DNA of 7,129 nt, from assembly GCA_003153875.1 (NCBI GenBank), contig PMBY01000422.1, forward strand, positions 6,861-13,989. Reading direction: 5' to 3'. How positions within the stretch are numbered: position 1 is the stretch's first letter; the number at the start of each line of letters is the position of its first letter. Source of the DNA: Myxococcales bacterium. Lineage in GTDB: Bacteria > Myxococcota > Polyangia > Fen-1088. Both the position numbers and the translations under genes were made by a program. Positions 1-6,442 of the stretch are shown here, piece after piece. The notes under the pieces are model-generated. The model saw only the letters and a program-made list of their open reading frames with translations, was not told the DNA's origin and made no database searches.

Positions 1-762
1 GGGGCCGAGCCGCTGCTCTTCCTCGACTACTTCGCGTCCGGCCATCTCGAGGTGGGCGTGGCTGAGCAGGTCATCTCCGGCATCGCCGATGGCTGCAAGC
101 AATCGGGCTGCGCGCTTATCGGCGGCGAGACCGCAGAGCTGCCCGGTTTCTACCAACCGGGCGAGTACGATCTGGCCGGTTTCTGCGTGGGCGTGGTGGA
201 AAGAGCCTCCCTCATCGACGGCAAGACCATCGTGGCCGGCGACGTGCTGTTGGGTCTGGCCTCGTCCGGCTTCCACTCCAACGGCTACTCGCTCGTGCGC
301 CGTGTTTTTCTCGATCATGCCCGACTCGATCTGGCCGACACACCAGCGGGGCTCGACGAGCCGCTGGGCCAAGCCCTGCTGCGGCCCACCCGCATCTACG
401 TGCGCGCTTTGCGCATGCTGGCTGCCGCCGGCCTGATGAAGGGCGCGGCCCATATCACCGGTGGTGGTCTGGTCGACAATCCGCCGCGCATGTTGCCCCC
501 AGGCGCGCTGCTGGCGCTGCAGATCAACCTGAGTTCCTGGACGCCGCCGCCGGTGTTCGGCCTCTTGCAGAAGCTGGGCAACGTGGACCCCGAAGAAATG
601 CGGCGCACCTTTAACATGGGCATCGGCATGGTGGTGGCCGTGCCGGCTGGCGCGGCCGACGCGGCCCAATCGATCTTGGAAGCCGAGGGTGAGAAGGCCA
701 CCATCATCGGCCAGGTGGTGGTGGCTGACCGGCCCGACGCGCCCGTGGAGTTCATCCCATGA
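1..762 (+). CDS. purM: Phosphoribosylformylglycinamidine cyclo-ligase (AIR synthetase), 5' end outside window
   Basis: PurM closes formylglycinamidine ribonucleotide with ATP to give aminoimidazole ribonucleotide (AIR), a cytosolic step of de novo purine synthesis. The frame is open from base 1, so the protein is N-terminally truncated by the window: 253 residues are visible out of the usual 340 to 350. Family landmarks seen in order are GAEPLLFLDYFASG at the very start, GCALIGGETAELPGFY then GEYDLAGFCVGVVE (ATP-binding and dimer core), GLASSGFHSNGYSLVR, and HITGGGLVDNPPRMLP, followed by the C-terminal FNMGIGMVV segment. All are intact, so the gene looks functional. Its TGA stop overlaps the purN start (ATGA), which points to translational coupling in one operon. 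The missing 5' part must lie to the left of the window. Confidence 0.97.
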   Translation, partial: GAEPLLFLDYFASGHLEVGVAEQVISGIADGCKQSGCALIGGETAELPGFYQPGEYDLAGFCVGVVERASLIDGKTIVAGDVLLGLASSGFHSNGYSLVRRVFLDHARLDLADTPAGLDEPLGQALLRPTRIYVRALRMLAAAGLMKGAAHITGGGLVDNPPRMLPPGALLALQINLSSWTPPPVFGLLQKLGNVDPEEMRRTFNMGIGMVVAVPAGAADAAQSILEAEGEKATIIGQVVVADRPDAPVEFIP

Positions 763-1403
763 AGGTCGGCGTCCTCGCCTCTGGGAGTGGCACCAACCTG
801 CAGGCGCTTATCGACGCTGCCTCGCGCGGCGAAATGGGCCCCGCGCGTCTCGTGGTCGTGGGGGCCAACGTGCCCGGCTGTGGCGCCCTCGAGCGCGCCG
901 CCAAGGCCGGCATCCCCACCTTCCTTCGCTCGCATAAAGACTTCGCCACGCGCGAGGAATTCGATCACGCGCTCTTGGACGAGTTGCGCCGGCATGGCGT
1001 GGGGTTGCTGGCTTTGGCCGGCTTCATGCGCATCCTGACGCCGACCTTGCTCGATGCCTTTCCCCATCGGGTGGTCAACATCCACCCGGCGCTCTTGCCA
1101 TCATTTCCCGGCGTGCACGCGCAGAAGCAGGCCTTCGACTACGGCGTGCGTTTCTCGGGCTGCACCGTGCACTTTGTCGATGCAGGCACCGACACCGGCC
1201 CCATCATCGCCCAGGCCGCGGTACCGGTGCTCGATGGCGACGATGAAGAAGCCCTGCGCCTGCGCATTCTGGCCGAGGAACACCGACTCTATCCTGCCGT
1301 GATTCGCGCCATCGCAGAGAGTCGCGTGAGCGTAGACGGGCGACGTGTGCACATGCGCGGTACACCGGCCGAGCTGCGCGACTCGCGGCTGCGAAGCCTG
1401 TAG
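759..1403 (+). CDS. purN: Phosphoribosylglycinamide formyltransferase (GAR transformylase)
   Basis: PurN transfers a formyl group from 10-formyltetrahydrofolate to glycinamide ribonucleotide, upstream of the PurM step. The 214-residue product has the full family length. The phosphate-binding loop is ASGSGTN at residues 7-13. The catalytic set is present: N107 and H109 in VNIHPALLPSFPG, and D145 in FVDAGTDTGP, one residue offset from E. coli N106, H108 and D144. The ATG is fixed by its overlap with the purM stop and by a GGAG at 747-750, eight bases upstream inside purM. Expression is probably coupled to purM. The TAG at 1401-1403 lies only six bases from the stop of the convergent lipoprotein gene, leaving no room for a terminator between them. 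Confidence 0.97.
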   Translation: MKVGVLASGSGTNLQALIDAASRGEMGPARLVVVGANVPGCGALERAAKAGIPTFLRSHKDFATREEFDHALLDELRRHGVGLLALAGFMRILTPTLLDAFPHRVVNIHPALLPSFPGVHAQKQAFDYGVRFSGCTVHFVDAGTDTGPIIAQAAVPVLDGDDEEALRLRILAEEHRLYPAVIRAIAESRVSVDGRRVHMRGTPAELRDSRLRSL

Positions 1404-1409
1404 TGAATT

Positions 1410-2750
1410 CTAAGATCCCGCTGGATACACGATCTGGATGCCGTTGACCGGCACGCGGTACGCCGCGGGAGAGGCGGTCGACGAGAGCGCGGTCGCAGTC
1501 AAGGTGAAGGTCGTTCCGGTCACGTTCTGAAACAGAATATACGTGCCCGAACCCGTGCCTGAGACGGGCGCCAGCGAGTGTCCAGGGAAGGTAGTGACTG
1601 AGTGTCCCGTCTGGCTCACGGTTTGTGTCGTCGATCCGATCTTGTATTGGTAGGTGCGAGTCGACACATCGATATACCCATAGCAATAGACGTAGACGTC
1701 GTATGCGCCGCTCATCGAGCTGGGCAAGGTCAAGTTGATCGTGATCGGCGAATTGAGATCCTTCGCTTCCAGGAAGCCATTCATCATGTGGGCCTCTCCC
1801 GAGGTGTCGGTGAAGCCAACGGTGTAAGTACCAGGCGAGTTCCAGGTGACGGACGCTGTGGTCGTGCTGCCGTCTGCCGCCACCAGCGATGGGAACGTGC
1901 CAGTGGCGTTCGTGGCGCTGTTCCAGTGAGTGGCCGGCTTGAATCCTGCAGATTCGGTGGCGGCCATCGTGGTTGTTCCCGGGGCGCCACCCGAGCGTCC
2001 TCCCACGAAGCGAACGCTGATAATCGTTGAAGTGGTCGTTCCGCCGGTTCCGCCGAGCGCACTCGTCCCGCCGGTCACACTCGTTCCGCCGACCGCGCTG
2101 GTGCCGCCGACCGCGCTCGTTCCGCCCACCGTGCTCGTTCCGCCGACTGCGCTGCTTCCACCGACGGCGCTCGTTCCGCCGACTACACTGGTTCCACCGA
2201 CTGCGCTCGTGCCGCCAGTCGCGGTCTTTCCGCCCGTGGTACTTGTTCCACCAACTGCGCTCGTTCCGCCAGTCCCGCTCTTTCCGCCCGTTGCGCTCTT
2301 TCCACCAGTCGCGCTCGTTCCGCCTACCGCACCCGTTCCGCCGGTCGCGCTCTTTCCGCCCGTTGCGCTCGTCCCACCGACAGCGCTCGTTCCGCCGATC
2401 GCGCTCGTTCCACCGATCGCGCTCGTTCCGCCGCTTGCGCTGGCTCCACCGACGGCGCTCGTCCCGCCCACCTCGCTCGTTCCGCCCACCTCGCTCGTGC
2501 CACCCGTCGTCAGCTCTCCACCTGCTCCGCCGGTCGCTGCGCCACCGACCGCGGCAGTGCCACCGCTCGCAGCATCCAGGCCAGCGGTGCCTGATCCGCC
2601 GCCACCTGCTGCTTCAGTAGACGCCTGGCCGCCCTGGCCGCCGGTACCATTGCTCAACACCCGGGGCTCCTTGAGATCTACACAGGCAGCGAACAGAATG
2701 CTTGCTGCAATGACTGGCAGGATCGGTGTGAAAACGCGTGCCAAGTTCAC
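1410..2750 (-). CDS. Repeat-rich lipoprotein, tandem paralogue 1
   Basis: No function recognised. The 446-residue product begins with a short basic end (MNLAR), a hydrophobic stretch and the lipobox LFAAC, so Cys23 should be lipidated and the protein anchored in the envelope. Residues 24-82 are Gly/Ala/Ser-rich. Residues 83-232 are 25 hexads of the GGTSAV type. Residues about 243-446 form a non-repetitive domain rich in short beta-type stretches, with MAATESAG, YDVYVYC and PVNGIQIVYP. That C-terminal domain and the signal region closely match the upstream gene at 2945-4282, so the two arose by tandem duplication; the other copy has only 12 hexads. The start is GTG. An in-frame TAG nine bases upstream rules out an earlier start, and there is no good ribosome site at normal spacing. 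The hexad region is likely an extended stalk displaying the C-terminal domain (inference). Its stop is six bases from purN, tail to tail. Confidence 0.88.
   Translation of the reverse strand: MNLARVFTPILPVIAASILFAACVDLKEPRVLSNGTGGQGGQASTEAAGGGGSGTAGLDAASGGTAAVGGAATGGAGGELTTGGTSEVGGTSEVGGTSAVGGASASGGTSAIGGTSAIGGTSAVGGTSATGGKSATGGTGAVGGTSATGGKSATGGKSGTGGTSAVGGTSTTGGKTATGGTSAVGGTSVVGGTSAVGGSSAVGGTSTVGGTSAVGGTSAVGGTSVTGGTSALGGTGGTTTSTIISVRFVGGRSGGAPGTTTMAATESAGFKPATHWNSATNATGTFPSLVAADGSTTTASVTWNSPGTYTVGFTDTSGEAHMMNGFLEAKDLNSPITINLTLPSSMSGAYDVYVYCYGYIDVSTRTYQYKIGSTTQTVSQTGHSVTTFPGHSLAPVSGTGSGTYILFQNVTGTTFTLTATALSSTASPAAYRVPVNGIQIVYPAGS
2055..2504 (-). repeat. 18-bp minisatellite encoding 25 GGTSAV-type hexads
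   Basis: Twenty-five consecutive in-frame 18-bp units encode residues 83-232 of the lipoprotein gene at 1410-2750. The two glycines of each unit never change. Position 3 is T, K, A or S; position 4 is usually S; positions 5-6 are mostly AV, AT or AI. Variants such as GGKSAT recur in blocks, which suggests that groups of units were duplicated together. No unit breaks frame, so the array is maintained as coding sequence. Copy number is likely to vary between strains (inference). Confidence 0.9.
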
Positions 2751-2798
2751 TTCAAACTATAGGCGAAGAGCAATGCGCTGGGAACCTCCTATCAACAT
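2747..2798 (-). promoter_or_regulatory. Leader of the lipoprotein gene at 1410-2750, with displaced ribosome site and possible minicistrons
   Basis: The only strong Shine-Dalgarno sequence near the GTG start is AGGAGG at 2785-2790, about 34 bases too far upstream to serve it. It could serve a TTG at 2771-2773 that opens an eight-codon frame (MLFAYSLK) whose TGA overlaps the gene's start as GTGA. A second small frame, ATG at 2796-2798 (MLIGGSQRIALRL), ends in TAG at 2757-2759, just before the start. The leader of the paralogue at 4282 shares GGTTCC and ATAGyTTGrA around its start but has no comparable minicistron. Translation of either minicistron is unproven. Confidence 0.3.
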
Positions 2799-2803
2799 GA
2801 AAG

Positions 2804-2850
2804 TGATGTCGGGTGATGTCGGGTGCTCTGCAATGTCGGGCAATGTCGGG
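2804..2850 (-). promoter_or_regulatory. Four direct repeats of CCCGACAT upstream of the lipoprotein gene at 1410-2750
   Basis: Read on the plus strand, tgatgtcggg occurs at 2804-2813 and 2814-2823, and caatgtcggg at 2831-2840 and 2841-2850. On the gene's own strand these are four copies of CCCGACAT in two pairs. Units within a pair are 10 bp apart, one helical turn, and the pairs are offset by 27 bp. They lie about 54 to 100 bases upstream of the GTG start. This geometry resembles tandem sites for an activator such as a response regulator. The leader of the paralogous gene has only one diverged copy (CCCGAAGTAT near 4330). Local slippage is the alternative explanation. Confidence 0.5.
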
Positions 2851-2944
2851 AAAATCGCGCACGCCCTGACCTGACCGCGCCAATATCCAGAATCACCACG
2901 TTTGGATGGGCGACGGCGACCCGGGCCGGCGGGTGGCCAGGGTT

Positions 2945-4282
2945 CTAGGATCCAGACGGGTACACGATCTGAATGCCGTTGACCGGCGCGCGCACGGTCG
3001 AATGCAGCGACGTTCCCGGCGTGGCCTTCAAGATGAAGCTGGTTCCGCTCACGTTCGTAAACACGACATAGTTGCCCGCACCTGCTTCGGATGCCAGCGT
3101 GAATCCCGCAAAAGACGTGACCAGCGGTGGCTCGGTCTGTTTCACGGTATGTGTCGTCGAGCCGATTGTGTACTTGGAAGTGCGGGTATCTCCCCAGGTC
3201 ATGTCTTCGAAGCAATAGACATAGACGTCGTATCCGCTGCTCATCGAGCTGGGCAAGCCGCTGACAGTGACAATCGCTGGCGAGGCAACCGCCCGCGGAT
3301 CAAGGTAGCCATTCATCATGCGCACGTTGCCCGGGGAGTCGGCCCAACTGAGGCTCCAGGTGGCGGATGTCTCCAGGCTCGCTATCGGCGTGGTCCAGGT
3401 AACGGACACGGAGGAGGTGGTGCCATCTGCCAACTTCAGCGATGACAGTGTGCCTGTGTTGCTCGCGGCGCTGTTCCAATTCGCGGCCAGCTTGACTCCT
3501 GCGGATTCGGTGGCGGCCATCACGACCGTCCCGGTTACGCCCGAATCGCCAGGCGGCATCCCACCCACGAAGTCAATGCTGACGATCATCGGCGTGACCC
3601 CAGCGTCCGCCACAGTTCCCCCGGTGGCAGTCGTGCCGCCGGTTCCGCTCGTCGCGCTCGTCCCGCCGGTTGCGCTTGCCCCGCCGCTTGCGCTCGCCCC
3701 GCCTGTTGTACTTGCTCCGCCGGTTGCGCTCGCTCCGCCGGTTGCGCTCGCTCCGCCGCTTGCGCTGGCTCCGCCGGTAGTGCTGACCCCGCCCGTCGCG
3801 CTCTTTCCGCCACTTGCGCTCGTCCCACCGGTCGCGCTCTTTCCGCCAATTGCACTCGTCCCGCCGATTCCGGCAGACCCACCGCCTCCGAGGTCCGACG
3901 GCGGACGGGCATCAATCCCTGCACCGCCCGTCGACGTTGCATCAGCCGCGGCGTCCACAACTAGGTTTCCTGCCGTGCCACCCGCCGCTGTCCCCCTGGT
4001 TCCGCCCGTGGTCGGCACCCCGCCCGCCCCGCCCGTCCCTGTCCCACTCGTCGTAATGCCACCGACCGCAGCGCTGCCTCCCGAACCACCGCCCGCAGCA
4101 TCCGGGCCAACCGTGGCTGATCCACTGCTGCCCCCTGATGCCACGTCAGTGGACACTTGGCCGCCCTTGTTGCCGGCATCCTCGCCCCGCACCCTTGGCT
4201 GCGTGAGATCTACACAGGCCGCAAACAGCAAGCTCGCGGCAATTACTGGCAGGACCGGTGTGAATACGCGGGCCAATTTCAT
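2945..4282 (-). CDS. Repeat-rich lipoprotein, tandem paralogue 2
   Basis: No function recognised. The 445-residue product starts MKLARVFTPVLPVIAAS and has the lipobox LFAAC, predicting lipidation at Cys23 and envelope anchoring. A Gly/Ala/Ser/Thr-rich segment (24-139) includes an insert lacking in the paralogue (NLVVDAAADATSTGGAGIDA, 106-125). Twelve GG-x-S-x-x hexads follow at 140-211. Residues about 232-445 form the same C-terminal domain as in the gene at 1410-2750, with MAATESAG, ANWNSA, RMMNGYLD, YDVYVYC and RAPVNGIQIVYPSGS. The protein lengths are nearly equal although the hexad counts differ by half, because the N-terminal segment here is longer. The start is ATG, with only a weak GGA beside it. 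It is transcribed toward its paralogue with a 194-bp gap, so the two may be cotranscribed or separately promoted. A displayed binding or structural domain on a flexible stalk is the most likely role (inference). Confidence 0.88.
   Translation of the reverse strand: MKLARVFTPVLPVIAASLLFAACVDLTQPRVRGEDAGNKGGQVSTDVASGGSSGSATVGPDAAGGGSGGSAAVGGITTSGTGTGGAGGVPTTGGTRGTAAGGTAGNLVVDAAADATSTGGAGIDARPPSDLGGGGSAGIGGTSAIGGKSATGGTSASGGKSATGGVSTTGGASASGGASATGGASATGGASTTGGASASGGASATGGTSATSGTGGTTATGGTVADAGVTPMIVSIDFVGGMPPGDSGVTGTVVMAATESAGVKLAANWNSAASNTGTLSSLKLADGTTSSVSVTWTTPIASLETSATWSLSWADSPGNVRMMNGYLDPRAVASPAIVTVSGLPSSMSSGYDVYVYCFEDMTWGDTRTSKYTIGSTTHTVKQTEPPLVTSFAGFTLASEAGAGNYVVFTNVSGTSFILKATPGTSLHSTVRAPVNGIQIVYPSGS
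3650..3865 (-). repeat. 18-bp minisatellite encoding 12 GGASAT-type hexads
   Basis: Twelve in-frame 18-bp units encode residues 140-211 of the lipoprotein gene at 2945-4282. Position 3 is mostly A here, whereas T dominates in the neighbouring array at 2055-2504. The two arrays have therefore been homogenised separately since the genes duplicated. The array is followed by a degenerate GTGGTTATGGT tail. Confidence 0.85.
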
Positions 4283-4615
4283 TCCAAGCTATTGTCAGAG
4301 GGCGAGGCGCACGAGGAACCTTCACTAGATACTTCGGGTGCTGTGCCGGCAATCCTTAGCGCGGCACCGACGGACAACTCTGGGCCGGGCCCCCGACACC
4401 TCGACGGCCCATCCGACCTGCACCGACATCAACTGACGTCTCGCAAGCAGGCGCGCGCGAGACGGCCACCGATGAGACGCGGCGCTGCACACACCCAGAC
4501 TGGCTTGTTCCGCACCGCCGACCTGGGCCGCGTGTTGATTGACTTCGCGTCCCCGATGGGAAAGATACTGCCCCTGACACCGACGGAATCGGAAACCAAC
4601 AGAACTACCAACTGC
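4283..4615. other. Intergenic region between the lipoprotein gene at 2945-4282 and tRNA-Leu
   Basis: No convincing protein gene lies here: open frames on both strands show no recognisable motif or good ribosome site. The left end (about 4283-4330) is the leader of the leftward lipoprotein gene and shares short blocks with the leader of its paralogue. I found no consensus promoter for that gene. The right end contains the candidate tRNA promoter at 4539-4569. The middle, about 4340-4535, holds nothing I can identify. Confidence 0.6.
4539..4569 (+). promoter_or_regulatory. Candidate sigma-70-type promoter for tRNA-Leu
   Basis: TTGACT at 4539-4544 matches five of six bases of the -35 consensus. 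GATACT at 4564-4569 matches four of six bases of the -10 consensus. The spacer is 19 bp, longer than ideal. Transcription would start near 4576, giving a 5' leader of about 40 bases for removal by RNase P. This is the only reasonable promoter seen before the tRNA. Confidence 0.45.
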
Positions 4616-4700
4616 GCCGGGGTGGCGAAATGGCAAACGCGGCGGACTTAAAATCCGCTATCGCGAAAGCGACCTATGGGTTCGAGTCCCATCCCCGGCA
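4616..4700 (+). tRNA. tRNA-Leu, anticodon UAA
   Basis: An 85-base class II tRNA. The acceptor stem pairs GCCGGGG (4616-4622) with CCCCGGC (4693-4699), and the discriminator is A at 4700. The anticodon stem GCGGA/TCCGC (4642-4646 with 4654-4658) closes the loop CTTAAAA, placing anticodon TAA at 4649-4651. A long variable arm, TCGC-GAAA-GCGA, follows, as expected for leucine. The T arm is ATGGG-TTCGAGT-CCCAT, ending at 4692. CCA is not encoded, so it must be added after transcription. It reads UUA and UUG, which are rare codons in a genome this GC-rich. No second tRNA follows. Confidence 0.96.
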
Positions 4701-4708
4701 CGGAAGAA

Positions 4709-4834
4709 TCACCTGCGGAATCTGTCTCCACAGGAACGACCACCAGCCGCCACAGCCCGCGGACCCTTGTTTGCCCGCTCAGCGGCGCCCGAGGCGGCCC
4801 ACTTTTCGATAAAGGCGTCGAGGTTCTGGCCCAT
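4709..4834 (-). pseudogene. Remnant of the N-terminus of a class I SAM-dependent DNA methyltransferase
   Basis: A 41-codon frame starts at ATG 4832-4834 (or four codons earlier, MLPG). Its first half contains LDAFIEKWAASGAAERAN (4769-4822). From memory this closely resembles the N-terminus of large class I SAM-dependent DNA methyltransferases of the MmeI-like restriction-modification type, where the block is normally followed by a segment like YQLFLxELC. Here the match ends abruptly after the Asn at 4769-4771, the frame continues as unrelated KGPRAVAAGG, and it stops at TGA 4709-4711. None of the catalytic domain is present. The fragment therefore looks like the broken start of a lost gene that once extended toward the tRNA. 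The breakpoint is about 70 bases from the tRNA 3' end, fitting a decayed or excised island. The assignment rests on one short motif. Confidence 0.5.
4712..4734 (+). terminator. Hairpin just after tRNA-Leu, possible terminator
   Basis: CCTGCGGA (4712-4719) pairs with TCCACAGG (4727-4734), an eight-position stem with one C/A mismatch and a seven-base loop. It begins 12 bases after the tRNA end, where a terminator would be expected. No run of T follows, so it is not a classical intrinsic terminator. It may only be a 3' trailer structure. Confidence 0.3.
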
Positions 4835-4958
4835 GCCGGGCAGCATCGCAACCGAACGCGGGACATTGGGTCGAGGGAATCAGTCACCGGCGGTGTTCAC
4901 CCTGGCGCGCACCTGGAGGTATCCGCTCTGACTCTTAGGCTGGCGCCCGACATCAGGA

Positions 4959-6197
4959 CTATTCGTATAGCTCCTGGTCCTCTGTAAAACCGAGGTCACC
5001 TTCGCCTCCGGCGATAAGCACCTTCCCTGTGCCCAACAAGGTCGCTGTGTGGGCCCACCTCGGCCATGCCATGCTGCCGGTGGCTGCAAATGTCCCAGCC
5101 ACTGGGTCGTATAGCTCCGCGCTTCCCAATTCGTCTCCGCCGGCAATGAACACCTTACCATTCAACAACAACGTCGCCGTGTGTCCACTCCTCGGCTGGG
5201 TCATGCTGCCAGCGATCGCGAAGGTCCCAACACTGGGGTCATATAGCTCCGCCCGCGCGTCGCCACGGTACCCGCTGACGACAAGCACTTTCCCGTTGGG
5301 CAACAACGTCGCCGTGTGTCCATACCTCCCGAGGGACATGCTCCCCGTTGCGCTGAATGTTCCCGCACTAGGGTCGTACAGCTCTGCGCTCCCCGCGTAA
5401 AGGAGCTCCGTGCCGGCGATGAGTACCATTCCGTTGGGCAACAACGTCGCCGTGTGTCCATACCTCGCCCTAGTCATGCTGCCGGTGGCTGTGAATGTTC
5501 CCGCCGCCGGATCGTATAGCTCCGCACTCGCGAGAAAGTCCAGATACTGGTCTGCCTGTCCCCCGGCGATGAGCACCTTCCCGTTGGGCAGCAACGTATC
5601 CGTGTGTCCACACCTCGCCACGGTCATCCCGCCGGTTGCGCTGAACGTTCCGGCCGCCGGATCGTATAGTTCCGCACTTGCAAGTGAATTCCCGTTGTAG
5701 TCGCATCCGCCGGCGATGAGCACCTTCGCGTTGGGTAACAAGGTCGCCGTGTATCCATTCGTCGTCACGATCAGCCCGCCGGTGGCTGTGAATTCCCCAG
5801 CCGCTGGATCGTATAGCTCCGCGCTCGTGAGTCCATTCCCGTAGTAGTCCCATCCGCCGGCGATAAGAACCATCCCGTTAGGCAACAAGTTTGCCGAATG
5901 TCCACTCCTCGCGACGATCATGTCGCCCGTCCGCACGAAGACTCCTTGCAGCCCTGTGGTGGTGGTCGTACCCGCAGAACTGGTCGCGCCTCCGGTGGCG
6001 CTGGTCGTGCCCCCGGGCGCGGTAATGTTCCCCCCGGCGTTGCCGGTCATACCTGCGAAGCTAGTCGCACCTCCGGTGGTGCCGGTCGTGCCTCCGCTGC
6101 CGCCGGGGCTGCTCGCGCACGAGGTTGCACCCACGGTGACGACCAAGATGGATACCAAGGTCAGTTTCAGAAACGCAGAACACGCGCGATTCAACAT
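4959..6197 (-). CDS. Kelch-like seven-unit beta-propeller lipoprotein
   Basis: The 412-residue product begins MLNRACSAFLKLTLVSILVV and reaches VGATSC, a somewhat atypical lipobox (A at -3) with Cys27 as the probable lipid site. Residues 28-85 are a Gly/Ser/Thr-rich linker. Residues 86-412 hold seven Kelch/galactose-oxidase-like units built on GHTATLLPNGKVLIAGG, a variable loop, SAELYDP, then GTFxATGSM. The last unit stops at QELYE without the GTFxATG strand, while the propeller begins with VFVRTGDM, an equivalent strand. The N-terminus therefore seems to complete the seventh blade. The first three blades have longer loops than the others. The frame stays open farther upstream, but ATG 6195-6197 is chosen because GGAGG (6202-6206) lies four bases before it and a signal peptide follows directly. 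Such domains usually bind proteins or glycans; no catalytic residues are evident. Substrate unknown. Confidence 0.88.
   Translation of the reverse strand: MLNRACSAFLKLTLVSILVVTVGATSCASSPGGSGGTTGTTGGATSFAGMTGNAGGNITAPGGTTSATGGATSSAGTTTTTGLQGVFVRTGDMIVARSGHSANLLPNGMVLIAGGWDYYGNGLTSAELYDPAAGEFTATGGLIVTTNGYTATLLPNAKVLIAGGCDYNGNSLASAELYDPAAGTFSATGGMTVARCGHTDTLLPNGKVLIAGGQADQYLDFLASAELYDPAAGTFTATGSMTRARYGHTATLLPNGMVLIAGTELLYAGSAELYDPSAGTFSATGSMSLGRYGHTATLLPNGKVLVVSGYRGDARAELYDPSVGTFAIAGSMTQPRSGHTATLLLNGKVFIAGGDELGSAELYDPVAGTFAATGSMAWPRWAHTATLLGTGKVLIAGGEGDLGFTEDQELYE
4962..5942 (-). repeat. Seven tandem Kelch-like repeat units, about 132-150 bp each
   Basis: Each unit encodes 44 to 50 residues of the propeller at 4959-6197. 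Blocks coding for HTATLLPNGKVLIAGG and AELYDPxAGTFxATG stay strongly similar at DNA level, for example 'ggcaacaacgtcgccgtgtg' (plus strand) in several units. The loops between GG and the AELYDP block vary in length and sequence. Similarity of this kind suggests recent unit duplication or conversion among the blades. Confidence 0.85.
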
Positions 6198-6201
6198 GGA
6201 T

Positions 6202-6230
6202 CCTCCGGCTGCATCACGTCGGCGAGTGTA
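6202..6230 (-). promoter_or_regulatory. Ribosome site and possible -10 element of the propeller lipoprotein gene
   Basis: GGAGG (plus 6202-6206) lies four bases before the ATG and decides the start. Further upstream, TACACT (plus 6225-6230) is a four-of-six match to the -10 consensus. At 17 bp beyond it only a poor -35 (TTCTTT) is seen. The remainder of the divergent gap up to the antitoxin promoter shows no further identifiable element. Confidence 0.35.
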
Positions 6231-6442
6231 CCCGGAAACAGCCGCCGAAAGAACCCGGCTCGCACGCCGGCCCCGCGGGCCTCCCAACGCGAGTTTGGCA
6301 GCCGGGCGAGTCCGATTGGCGAAACACGCGCCAGACGCGAAGCCACGCAACCACCCGAGCAGTCTCAGCCAAGGCCGAGAACACGAAGGCCCGCGCGGGC
6401 GCCCTCGCAGCGTCGGATTCCGAGACATCACTGTCCCACCCC

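Noticed and set aside
1930..2640. CRISPR-like regular repeats
   Set aside because: The 18-bp units are contiguous, in frame and without spacers, so this is a coding minisatellite.
1930..2874. 314-codon plus-strand frame encoding VPPTALVPP repeats
   Set aside because: It is the antisense reading of the GGTSAV minisatellite. A GC-rich 18-bp repeat without stops stays open in several frames, and no ribosome site or domain supports it.
2860..2944. Terminator between the two lipoprotein genes
   Set aside because: Only a five-pair ACCCG/CGGGT stem is visible, without a T-run, which is expected by chance in this base composition.
3318..4328. 336-codon plus-strand Pro-rich frame
   Set aside because: Same artefact, antisense to the paralogous lipoprotein gene, whose signal peptide and conserved domain fix the minus strand as coding.
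4616..4860. Attachment-site duplication of the tRNA 3' end
   Set aside because: I looked for a second copy of the T-arm/acceptor sequence. Only a weak match (atgccgggca near 4833) is present, too short to support an att site.
4630..4887. Small frames over the tRNA giving MANAADLKSAIAKATYG, VAKWQTRRT and GMGLEPIGRFRDSGF
   Set aside because: These are well-known false proteins produced by translating tRNA-Leu sequence on either strand.
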